Shown in pieces: positions 57,959 through 64,000 of a stretch of DNA of 64,000 nucleotides; position 1 is the stretch's first letter, and every line of letters begins with the position of its first letter. The notes under the pieces are model-generated. The model did no database searches. It was not told where the DNA came from and saw nothing but the letters and a program-made list of their open reading frames with translations. The stretch spans positions 434,001 through 498,000 of the forward strand of contig OY970235.1 of assembly GCA_963714145.1 (NCBI GenBank), given 5' to 3'. Source of the stretch: JBBWZH01 sp035544115 (GTDB lineage: Bacteria; Actinomycetota; Actinomycetes; Mycobacteriales; CADCTP01). A program made the translations under genes and the position numbers.

Positions 57959-59086
57959 TCAGCCGGTGGTGCGGACGTCCTCGCCGACCACCTGCACCGG
58001 GAACGTGTCCAGGGCGCGTGGGGCCGGCCCGGCGATGACCGCGCCGGTGCTGGCGTTGAACCGGGACTGGTGGCACGGGCAGTCGAACTCGGTGCCGCTG
58101 GTGCTGACGTTGACCTTGCAGCCGGCGTGCGTGCAGGTACGGCTGAACGCGGCGAAGGTGCCGGCGTTGACGTGCACCAGGTAGGCCGCCGTCTTGTCGA
58201 TGGTCACCTCGACCGCCTTGCCGACCGGCACGTCCGACACCTTGGCCAGCGCGGTCCCGGTCGGCGCGGCGCTGGTGGCGCCGGCGGACGGGCTGGTGGT
58301 CGCGCTGGCGGCCGGGCTGGACGGCCCGGTGCTGGGCGCCCGCGTGTCGCCGGCCGGTAGCGCGGTGGTGGCGGCCTCGCCCCGGGAGAGCCGGGCGAGC
58401 AGGGCGGTCGCCCCGGCGACTGCCCCGGCGGCGCCGATCTGCGCCAGCACCGCGCGCCGGTTGCCGGCCGGACCGCCGCGGGCGCCCCAGCGCCGCCAGG
58501 TCGCGTACTGCAGCGAGAGGACGGTGCCCGAGCCGTACACGATCAGCGGCAGCCAGCCGAACAGGAAGGCGATGTCCGAGCCGTAGTAGTACGGCCGGGT
58601 CTCCCAGGTGACGGTCAGCAGCAGCGAGAGCGAGATCAGCGCGCCGCCGAGCGCCGCCAGCCGGACCCGGACGCCGAGCAGCACCGCCACCCCGACCGCG
58701 ATCTCACCCAGCGCGATCATGACGCCGAACAGGGTCGCGTGGTCGGCGGCGAAGCCCAGGATCGGCCGCAGTGGGCTGGTCTGCCGGAACGCGGCGATCT
58801 GCGCGGCGATCGAGGTCGGGTCGGCCGGGTCGAAGAATGCCCGGTCGGACAGTTTGTCCACGCCTGCGTACGTGAAGGTGAAGCCGAGGAACAGGCGCAG
58901 CGGGAGCAGGATCCAGCCCGGGTCGGTCCGGGCCTGCTGCCACCAGCCGGACATGCCGCCGGGCGGCGCGCCGTGTGCCGCGTGGGCCCCCCGGGCTCCG
59001 CCCGGGCCCGGGCCGCGACCCGATGAGCCGGATGGGCCGCCGTATCCGGCTCGGTAGTCGGGTCGGGTGCGCGGATCCGCGGTCAT
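57959..59086 (-). CDS. DoxX-like membrane protein with C-terminal Rieske domain
   Basis: 375 residues. A disordered N-terminus (1-50) is followed by a DoxX/TQO-type four-helix membrane unit (LFLGFTFTYAGVDKLSDRAFFDP; FGVMIALGEIAVGVAVLLG). A further helix and an Ala/Ser/Thr-rich linker (about 235-275) lead to a Rieske domain with CTHAGC and DCPCHQS, the two Cys and two His that hold a [2Fe-2S] cluster plus the disulfide pair. It probably moves electrons from the quinone pool or a thiol system. ATG 59086 has GGAGG upstream. Confidence 0.88.
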   Translation of the reverse strand: MTADPRTRPDYRAGYGGPSGSSGRGPGPGGARGAHAAHGAPPGGMSGWWQQARTDPGWILLPLRLFLGFTFTYAGVDKLSDRAFFDPADPTSIAAQIAAFRQTSPLRPILGFAADHATLFGVMIALGEIAVGVAVLLGVRVRLAALGGALISLSLLLTVTWETRPYYYGSDIAFLFGWLPLIVYGSGTVLSLQYATWRRWGARGGPAGNRRAVLAQIGAAGAVAGATALLARLSRGEAATTALPAGDTRAPSTGPSSPAASATTSPSAGATSAAPTGTALAKVSDVPVGKAVEVTIDKTAAYLVHVNAGTFAAFSRTCTHAGCKVNVSTSGTEFDCPCHQSRFNASTGAVIAGPAPRALDTFPVQVVGEDVRTTG

Positions 59087-59257
59087 CTGGCCTCCTGCTC
59101 GCCGGGGCATGGGCAGTGCTGGTACACCGGACCCGCCGATCCGGTTCCGCCTACGGTCCCGACAACGGTCTGGATCATGGTCCGGTTCAGGACTTTCCCT
59201 GGATTTAGGCAGGTGGGGGGCTGCTTCTCAGTCAGTGGAACCGGTCCGGCCGCGGCG

Positions 59258-59869
59258 GTGTATCAGGGTTACCGGCAGCGGCCGGAACGAGGAGCAGGAG
59301 GCGGCAGGCTGGACGACGCCGAGGCGGTGGCGCTCGCCCGTGACGGTGACCTCGACGCGTTCGAGGTGCTGGTCGCGCGTCACACCGCGCTCGCGCACCG
59401 GACCGCCGCACTGCTCGGGGCCGGTCCGGACGCGCCGGACGTGGTGCAGGAGGCGTTCGTCAAGGCGTATCGGGGTCTGCCGTGGTTCCGGGACGGAGCA
59501 CCGTTCCGGCCCTGGCTGCTGCGCATCGTCGCGAATGAGGCACACAACGCGCACCGTTCGTCCCGCCGGCGGAGCACCGCCGAGTTGCGGCTGGCCAGTG
59601 TGGACAGCCTGGCCGCGGTCGCGGAGAGCGCCGAGTCGTCCGCGCTGCGCACGCACCGGCGGGACCTGCTGCTGGCCGCCGTCCGGGACCTGCCGGAGAA
59701 GTACCGGCTGGTGGTGACCTGCCGCTATTTCCTGGACCTGACCGAAGCGGAGACGGCCACCGTGCTCGACTGGCCGCGCGGCTCGGTGAAGTCGCGGCTG
59801 TCCCGGGCCCTGGGCCGGCTGCGCACCGCGCTGGACGCCGACCTGGCCGAGGAGGTGCGGCATGGCTGA
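59258..59869 (+). CDS. ECF-type RNA polymerase sigma factor
   Basis: 203 residues from GTG 59258. Region 2 is ALARDGDLDAFEVLVARHTAL and DAPDVVQEAFVKAYRGLPWF; region 4 is LRDLPEKYRLVVTCRYFLDLTEAETATVLDWPRGSVKSRLSRAL. The start is uncertain: the conserved part begins LDDAEAVALARDGD, and a CTG at 59309 has a strong AGGAGG seven bases upstream, whereas GTG 59258 and ATG 59177 have none. The stop lies in the first unit of a 73-bp tandem repeat that leads to the partner gene. Confidence 0.88.
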   Translation: MYQGYRQRPERGAGGGRLDDAEAVALARDGDLDAFEVLVARHTALAHRTAALLGAGPDAPDVVQEAFVKAYRGLPWFRDGAPFRPWLLRIVANEAHNAHRSSRRRSTAELRLASVDSLAAVAESAESSALRTHRRDLLLAAVRDLPEKYRLVVTCRYFLDLTEAETATVLDWPRGSVKSRLSRALGRLRTALDADLAEEVRHG

Positions 59870-59942
59870 GCCGCGCGGCCCGGTCGGGCCGGTCCGGTCC
59901 GGCCGGTTGGCCGCCCTGGCGGGGGAGGTGCGGCATGGCTGA
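59862..59942 (+). CDS. 26-codon mini-ORF created by the first repeat unit
   Basis: ATG 59862 overlaps the sigma stop (ATGGCTGA) and has GGAGG upstream. The frame reads MAEPRGPVGPVRSGRLAALA and on to EVRHG, then stops inside the next unit, over the next start. Likely translated by coupling but probably without its own function. Confidence 0.4.
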   Translation: MAEPRGPVGPVRSGRLAALAGEVRHG

Positions 59943-60015
59943 GCCGCGCCGTCCGGTCGGGTCGGGCCGGTCCGGCCGGTTGGCCGCCCTGGCGGGGGAG
60001 CTGCGGCATGGCTGA
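59935..60015 (+). CDS. 26-codon mini-ORF created by the second repeat unit
   Basis: ATG 59935 overlaps the stop of the first mini-ORF. It reads MAEPRRPVGSGRSGRLAALA and on to ELRHG, ending over the start of the 60008 gene. Same length as the first, differing at a few positions. Confidence 0.4.
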   Translation: MAEPRRPVGSGRSGRLAALAGELRHG

Positions 60016-60826
60016 GCCGCGCCGTCCACAGGGGACGGACCAGGTCGCCGCCGCGCTGCGCGAGCTGGGCGGGCGCCTGGACGTGCCGCCGGCACCGGAT
60101 GTGCGCGCCGCGGTACGGGCCCGGCTGGCGGCCGGCACCACCCCGGCCCGGGTCCGGGCCGCCGGGCCGGTGCGGGCCGACCGGGTCACCCAGCTCGCCG
60201 CGGCCCTGGTCGCGTTCGCCGTGCTGCTCGGCGGCGCGCTGGCGTTCTCGCCGCGGGCCCGGGCGGCCGTGGTGGAGATCTGCACGTTCGGCGCGGTCCG
60301 GCTGCACTCCGGCGAGCGGCCGCCGTGGCCGCCGCCGGGGGCGCACCCCGGCGGCCCGCGGTTCGGCGGCCTGCCGCCGGGCACCCGGGAGACCAGCCTG
60401 GCCGCTGCCCGGCAGGCGGCCAGCTTCCCGGTCCGGGTGCCGGCCACGCTCGGCCGCCCGGACCAGGTGCTGATCCGCGGCGCCGCGCCGGCCGGCTTCG
60501 TCGCGCTGCGGTACGGCCCGAGGGACGGCCGGCCGCCGGGCCCGGTGGCCATCGAGTTGGACGAGTTCGCCGGTTCGTTGCCACCGTACCTGGATAAATA
60601 CGTACAGATCGGGCAGGCCGTCCGGGTCCAGGTCGGGTCGGACGACGGGCTGTGGATCGACTCGCCGCACGAGGTCGCCTACCTCGACCCGACCGGGCAG
60701 ACCCAGGTGGAGCCGCCCCGGCTGTCCGGCCGGACCCTGCTCTGGCAGCACGCCGGGGTCACCTACCGGCTGGAGGGGGAGCTCAGCCGGGACGTGGCGC
60801 TGGCGATCGCGGGCAGCCTGCAATAG
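60008..60826 (+). CDS. Single-span membrane protein, probable anti-sigma partner
   Basis: 272 residues. A cytoplasmic N-terminus (1-60, VAAALRELGGRLDVPPAPDVRAAVRARL) is followed by one membrane helix (VTQLAAALVAFAVLLGGALAF) and an outside domain (DQVLIRGAAPAGFVALRYG to GVTYRLEGELSRDVALAIA) like the DUF4367 sensor parts of anti-sigma proteins. A zinc-binding ASD motif is not seen. The coupling to the sigma gene supports an anti-sigma role, but this is inference. The ATG at 60008 is the third repeat-borne start and the only one in frame. Confidence 0.75.
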   Translation: MAEPRRPQGTDQVAAALRELGGRLDVPPAPDVRAAVRARLAAGTTPARVRAAGPVRADRVTQLAAALVAFAVLLGGALAFSPRARAAVVEICTFGAVRLHSGERPPWPPPGAHPGGPRFGGLPPGTRETSLAAARQAASFPVRVPATLGRPDQVLIRGAAPAGFVALRYGPRDGRPPGPVAIELDEFAGSLPPYLDKYVQIGQAVRVQVGSDDGLWIDSPHEVAYLDPTGQTQVEPPRLSGRTLLWQHAGVTYRLEGELSRDVALAIAGSLQ

Positions 60827-61009
60827 CCGGGCGGCGCCAGTCGCGGCCCCGATTCGGAGCGTGACAGCGGCCTCTGGCACAATGGCGGACCGAGTACCGG
60901 TGTGCCCCGGCCCCTCTCACCGCCGCGCGCCGCGTCCCTCCGGGCGACCGTTCCGCTGCCCCACGCGGGTGCCGGTCGTCCACCCACCGACAAGTTGGAG
61001 CACCCGCAC

Positions 61010-61474
61010 GTGGCAACGAAGATCAAGCTGATGCGCCTGGGCAAGATGCGCGAGCCGCACTACCGCATCGTGGTCGCCGACTCCCGCACCAAGCGGGACG
61101 GTCGGTCCATCGAGGCGATCGGTGAGTACCACCCCAAGTCCGACCCGTCCGTGATCCGGGTCGACTCCGAGCGCGCGCAGTACTGGCTCGGGGTCGGTGC
61201 CCAGCCGACCGAGGCGGTCGCCGCCATCCTCCGGGTCACCGGCGACTGGCAGCGGTTCAAGGGCCTGCCGGCCCCGGAGCCGATGAAGGTCGCCGCGCCC
61301 AAGCCGGACAAGAAGGCGATCTTCGAGGCCGCCGCCAAGGACGGTCTCGGCGAGGGCCGCGGCGAGGCGACGACGCCGCGCAAGCGGCCCGCGAAGGCCG
61401 CGGCCGCAGCCCCGGCCGCGCCGGCCGCACCGGCCGAGGCGCCGGCCGCCGGCGGCGACACCGCGGAGTCCTAG
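61010..61474 (+). CDS. rpsP: 30S ribosomal protein S16
   Basis: 154 residues. VATKIKLMRLGKMREPHYRIVVADSRTKRDGRSIEAIGEYHP is S16. GTG 61010 has TTGGAG upstream. A C-terminal extension (about 90-154) is Ala/Pro/Lys-rich, as in other actinobacteria. It heads rpsP-KH-rimM-trmD-rplS; the 180-base leader upstream may hold the promoter. Confidence 0.97.
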   Translation: MATKIKLMRLGKMREPHYRIVVADSRTKRDGRSIEAIGEYHPKSDPSVIRVDSERAQYWLGVGAQPTEAVAAILRVTGDWQRFKGLPAPEPMKVAAPKPDKKAIFEAAAKDGLGEGRGEATTPRKRPAKAAAAAPAAPAAPAEAPAAGGDTAES

Positions 61475-61708
61475 GTGCTCGAGGCTGCCCTCGAGCACCT
61501 CGTGCGGGGCATCGTCGACCACCCGGACGACGTCCGCGTCGACCTGGTGACCTCGCGCCGGGGTCGCCGGCTCGAGGTGCGGGTGAACCCGGAGGATCTG
61601 GGCAAGGTCATCGGGCGCAGCGGCCGGACGGCGAAGGCGCTGCGCCAGGTGGTCGCCGGGATCGGTGGCCGGGGTGTGCGGGTTGACGTCGTCGACACCG
61701 ACGACTGA
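61475..61708 (+). CDS. KH-domain RNA-binding protein (KhpA/YlqC type)
   Basis: 77 residues. LEVRVNPEDLGKVIGRSGRTAKALRQVV contains the GxxG loop (GRSG) of the KH fold. GTG 61475 immediately follows the rpsP stop. KhpA binds RNA with KhpB and affects cell size in Firmicutes; the role here is by family. Confidence 0.93.
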   Translation: MLEAALEHLVRGIVDHPDDVRVDLVTSRRGRRLEVRVNPEDLGKVIGRSGRTAKALRQVVAGIGGRGVRVDVVDTDD

Positions 61709-61724
61709 GCCCCCGCCCAGCCCA

Positions 61725-62252
61725 ATGGATCCGCCGGGTCCGATGGATCTCGTCGTCGGCCGGATCGGGCGGGCGCACGGGGTGGCCGGCGAGGTCACCG
61801 TCGAGTTGCGCACCGACGATCCGGCGGACCGGTTCGCGCCGGGCGCCGTGCTGCGCACCGACCCGGTCGAGCGCGGCCCGCTGACGGTGCTGGCCGCCCG
61901 CGGCCGGCTCGGTGGGCTGGTCGTGGCGTTCGCCGGGGTCGCCGACCGGGCCGGCGCGGAGACGCTGCGCGGCACCATGCTGGTGGTCGACGCGGCGTCC
62001 CTGCCCGACCTGGACGATCCGGACGAGTTCTACGACCACCAACTGGTCGGGCTGGCCGCGGTGCTGCCGGACGGCACCGCGCTCGGCACCGTCCACGAGG
62101 TGCTGCACCCGCCCGGCACCGACCTGCTCGTGATCAGGAACGACGCCGGCACCGAGCGCCTGATCCCGTTCGTCCGCGTCATGGTGCCCACCGTCGATCT
62201 CGCCGCCGGCCGCCTGATCGTCGACCCCCCCGACGGGCTGCTCGACCTGTGA
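61725..62252 (+). CDS. rimM: Ribosome maturation factor RimM
   Basis: 175 residues. MDLVVGRIGRAHGVAGEVTVELRTDDPADRF is the family N-terminal signature; the PRC-barrel part has EFYDHQLVGLAAVLPDG, TDLLVIRND and ERLIPFV. RimM assists 30S head assembly. ATG 61725 or 61743 may be the start; the fold begins after the second. Its stop codon lies at the edge of the 116-bp repeats. Confidence 0.95.
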   Translation: MDPPGPMDLVVGRIGRAHGVAGEVTVELRTDDPADRFAPGAVLRTDPVERGPLTVLAARGRLGGLVVAFAGVADRAGAETLRGTMLVVDAASLPDLDDPDEFYDHQLVGLAAVLPDGTALGTVHEVLHPPGTDLLVIRNDAGTERLIPFVRVMVPTVDLAAGRLIVDPPDGLLDL

Positions 62253-62599
62253 GCGGCGTCTGGACTGAGGCAACGCGCCGACGGAGTCGCTGCGCGGTGC
62301 CGAGGGAAGACGTCGCGTCTGGCGCTCCGCGAAGCGAACGGCTGGCACGGTGAGTGAAGCGGAGCGCAGCGGCGTCTGGACTGAGGCAACGCGCCGACGA
62401 AGTCGTTGCGCGGTGCCGAGGGAAGACGTCGCGTCTGGCGCTCCGCGAAGCGAACGGCTAGCACAGTGAGCGGTGCGGAGCGCAGCGGCGTCTGGACTGA
62501 GGCAACGCGCCGACGAAGTCGTTGCGCGGTGCCGAGGGAAGACGCCGCGTCTGGCGCGCAGCGCCGCGAACGGCAAACACAGTGAGTGAAGCGGGGCAC
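62252..62599. repeat. 116-bp tandem repeat, three copies, between rimM and trmD
   Basis: Units at 62252-62367, 62368-62483 and 62484-62599. Copies 1 and 2 are nearly identical; copy 3 diverges in its last third. Each begins AGCGGCGTCTGGACTGAGG and contains GAGGGAAGACG; copies 1 and 2 contain the inverted pair GCGCTCCGC/GCGGAGCGC. The GTGAGTGAAGCGG near the end of copies 1 and 3 is the trmD start region in copy 3. No separate gene is supported here. Confidence 0.92.
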
Positions 62600-63322
62600 G
62601 TCGCGCAGCGGCTGGACGTCGTCACGATCTTCCCGGAGTACCTCGCCCCGCTGCGGCAGTCCCTGCTGGGGCGGGCGATCGAGCGCGGGCTGCTCGACGT
62701 ACGGGTGCACGACCTGCGGGAGTGGACCTTCGACCGGCACCGCACGGTGGACGACACCCCGTACGGCGGCGGCGCCGGGATGGTGATGAAGCCGGAGCCG
62801 TGGGGCGCCGCGCTGGACGCGTTGGCCCCGGCCGGCGGGCCGCAGCCGCGGCTGGTGCTCCCGACGCCGGCCGGCGTCCCGTTCACCCAGGCGCTCGCCG
62901 GGCAGCTGGCCAGCGAGCCCTGGCTGCTGTTCGGCTGCGGCCGGTACGAGGGCATCGACGACCGGGTGGTCCGGTACGCGGCCGAGCGGATGCGGGTGGA
63001 CGAGGTCTCGATCGGCGACTATGTGCTGGCCGGTGGCGAGGCCGCGGTGCTGGTGATGGTGGAGGCGGTGGCGCGGCTGCGGCCCGGCGTGCTGGGCAAC
63101 CCGGAGTCGCTGACCGAGGAGTCGCACGCCGAGGGGCTGCTGGAGTACCCGGTGTTCACCAAGCCGGCGTCCTGGCGCGGGTACGAGGTGCCGCCGGTGC
63201 TGCTGTCCGGCGACCACGGCGCGGTGGCCCGCTGGCGCCGGTCCGAGTCGCTGAGCCGCACCGCCGCCCGCCGCCCCGACCTGCTGCCGGTGCCCCCGGC
63301 CGACTCGCCGCGTCCGGACTGA
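62582..63322 (+). CDS. trmD: tRNA (guanine(37)-N1)-methyltransferase
   Basis: 246 residues. RLDVVTIFPEYLAPLRQSLLGRAIERGLL starts the SPOUT domain; the trefoil-knot SAM site includes LLFGCGRYEGIDDRVV and SIGDYVLAGGEAAVLVMVEAVARL. GTG 62582 lies in the last repeat unit without a clear ribosome site; a later start is not available before the conserved sequence. TrmD modifies G37 and prevents frameshifting. Confidence 0.96.
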   Translation: MSEAGHVAQRLDVVTIFPEYLAPLRQSLLGRAIERGLLDVRVHDLREWTFDRHRTVDDTPYGGGAGMVMKPEPWGAALDALAPAGGPQPRLVLPTPAGVPFTQALAGQLASEPWLLFGCGRYEGIDDRVVRYAAERMRVDEVSIGDYVLAGGEAAVLVMVEAVARLRPGVLGNPESLTEESHAEGLLEYPVFTKPASWRGYEVPPVLLSGDHGAVARWRRSESLSRTAARRPDLLPVPPADSPRPD

Positions 63323-63478
63323 ACGGCCCGGCCGGCGCGGGGGGCGGTTTCGCGTTCGGTAACGTGGTGTGGCACCCTGGACTGGTTGTCGCAGGCCACA
63401 CCTGCCTGCGCGCACTCCCCGAACGCCACCCCCGGCGCGCGCGACCACGCCCGTCGTACGAGGAAAGTGAAGACCGCG

Positions 63479-63835
63479 ATGAACACCCTGGACGCCTTGG
63501 ACGCCGCGTCGTTGCGGGACGACATCCCGGACTTCCGCCCTGGCGACACCCTGAAGGTTCACGTACGCGTCGTTGAAGGCACCCGGGAGCGGATCCAGGT
63601 CTTCCAGGGCGTCGTGATCCGGCGGCAGGGCGGTGGCATCCGGGAGACGTTCACCGTCCGGAAGGTCAGCTTCGGCGTCGGCGTGGAGCGCACCTTCCCG
63701 GTGCACACCCCGATCATCGCCAAGATCGAGGTAGTGACCCGCGGCGACGTCCGCCGGGCCAAGCTCTACTACCTGCGCGAGCTGCGCGGCAAGAAGGCCA
63801 AGATCAAGGAGCGCCGGGAGAACGTGTCCCGGTAG
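63479..63835 (+). CDS. rplS: 50S ribosomal protein L19
   Basis: 118 residues. LRDDIPDFRPGDTLKVHVRVVEGTRERIQVFQGVVIRRQGG, ETFTVRKVSFGVGVERTFPVHTPIIAKIEV and KLYYLRELRGKKAKIKER are L19. ATG 63479 has GAGGAAAG upstream. A leader of about 150 bases separates it from trmD. Confidence 0.98.
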   Translation: MNTLDALDAASLRDDIPDFRPGDTLKVHVRVVEGTRERIQVFQGVVIRRQGGGIRETFTVRKVSFGVGVERTFPVHTPIIAKIEVVTRGDVRRAKLYYLRELRGKKAKIKERRENVSR

Positions 63836-63892
63836 TACGGGCGGAGTCTGCTCGCGGAGAGCGCTCGCCGGGGCCGTCCTACCTGTGCTTGC

Positions 63893-63913
63893 CGCGGGGG
63901 CCGAACCCCCGCG
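63893..63913 (+). terminator. Hairpin after rplS
   Basis: CGCGGGGG (63893-63900) pairs with CCCCCGCG (63906-63913), loop CCGAA, 58 bases after the stop. The remaining bases to 64000 hold no recognisable gene. Confidence 0.55.
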
Positions 63914-64000
63914 TGCCCTGCGGTGCGGCTGCTGGCGGATGGGTTCGTTGGCTGGGTCGCGGCGGTGGGCTAGAGGCGCCCGGGCCCCTGTTCGCGGAGC

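Larger units (their letters stand above)
59843..60033 (+). repeat. 73-bp tandem repeat at the sigma/partner junction
   Basis: About 2.6 units: 59843-59915, 59916-59988 and a partial third to 60033. Each contains CGGCATGGCTGAGCC, so each holds a start codon and a stop codon that overlap (ATGGCTGA), plus GGAGGTGCGG or GGAGCTGCGG as ribosome site. The period is exact (ATG at 59862, 59935 and 60008) and not a multiple of three. Confidence 0.92.

Noticed and set aside
59843..60033. Alternative anti-sigma start at 59862 or 59935
   Set aside because: Both ATGs are out of frame with the 60008-60826 protein and stop after 26 codons.
60827..61009. tRNA gene or riboswitch in the rpsP leader
   Set aside because: No cloverleaf or known aptamer core could be traced by eye, and no tRNA was recognised anywhere in the window.
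61608..62576. Minus-strand open frame with repeated ASVQTPLRSA-like peptides
   Set aside because: The repeated peptides come only from the 116-bp DNA repeat and the rest is antisense to rimM; no ribosome site or known domain.
62252..62599. CRISPR array
   Set aside because: Three direct units abut each other without unique spacers and no cas gene is near; it is a simple tandem repeat.

Overview
This window is a piece of the chromosome of a very GC-rich actinomycete. The G+C content is very high throughout, GTG starts are common, and many genes overlap by four bases (ATGA/GTGA). The order of the housekeeping genes follows the Mycobacterium/Micromonosporaceae backbone: mutT1, ppk, fbiD, gpsA, ddl, thiL, rpmB, DAK2, recG, rsmD, coaD, sepIVA-like, yceD, rpmF, rnc, mutM, acyP, smc, ftsY, amtB, glnK, glnD, ffh, rpsP, KH, rimM, trmD, rplS. 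The presence of fbiD/cofC (coenzyme F420) and the gene content suggest Micromonosporaceae or a relative, but genus cannot be fixed from the sequence alone.

Region by region. 1-5.6 kb (minus strand): a polyphosphate/nucleotide group with a NUDIX-phosphatase (cut by the window edge), a CYTH-CHAD protein, ppk with three frameshifts, a small cold-shock-like protein and fbiD. 5.9-10.2 kb (plus): plsC, gpsA, a trans-sulfuration-type PLP enzyme and ddl. 10.2-14.3 kb: DUF3515 and Lrp-type genes on the minus strand, then thiL and an unusual thiD-GNAT fusion, a Gly/Pro-rich membrane protein, and rpmB. 14.4-28.9 kb (plus): DAK2/FakA-like, recG, an MFS transporter, rsmD-coaD, sepIVA-like, yceD-rpmF-rnc, mutM, acyP, smc. 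29.0-34.3 kb: a VapBC-type pair, then a dense bidirectional cluster of six small roadblock/LC7-type proteins and one DUF4388-like protein, without any small GTPase gene. 34.5-37.3 kb: ftsY and a Tat-exported cytokinin-dehydrogenase-like oxidase. 37.4-43.2 kb (minus): a five-gene beta-glucoside operon (GH1, LacI, binding protein, two permeases) with a perfect LacI-type operator upstream. 43.8-47.8 kb: amtB-glnK-glnD, preceded by a four-half-site GlnR box. 47.9-54.7 kb: a DSD1-type PLP enzyme, an aldonolactone oxidase, ffh, an amidohydrolase, and an ArsR/SRPBCC/YdeI-like set. 54.7-56.5 kb: an XRE-ImmA/PIN pair bounded by copies of the ydeI-like 3' end. 56.5-60.8 kb: archaeal-type proS, a DoxX-Rieske protein, an ECF sigma factor and a membrane partner joined through a 73-bp tandem repeat. 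61.0-63.8 kb: rpsP-KH-rimM-trmD-rplS.

Themes. Relative to the conserved backbone, accessory DNA has entered at smc/ftsY (roadblock cluster), ftsY/amtB (oxidase and sugar operon), glnD/ffh and amidohydrolase/rpsP. At least nine genes have a TANNNT -10-like hexamer 6-8 bases before the start codon, the signature of leaderless transcription. Short tandem repeats have remodelled gene junctions (sigma/anti-sigma, rimM/trmD). The strongest candidates for undescribed biology are the GTPase-free roadblock cluster, the XRE-ImmA/PIN insertion, and the 73-bp repeat that creates a chain of overlapping mini-genes. The ppk frameshifts could be real or assembly errors, and they advise caution about the thiD-GNAT fusion too.
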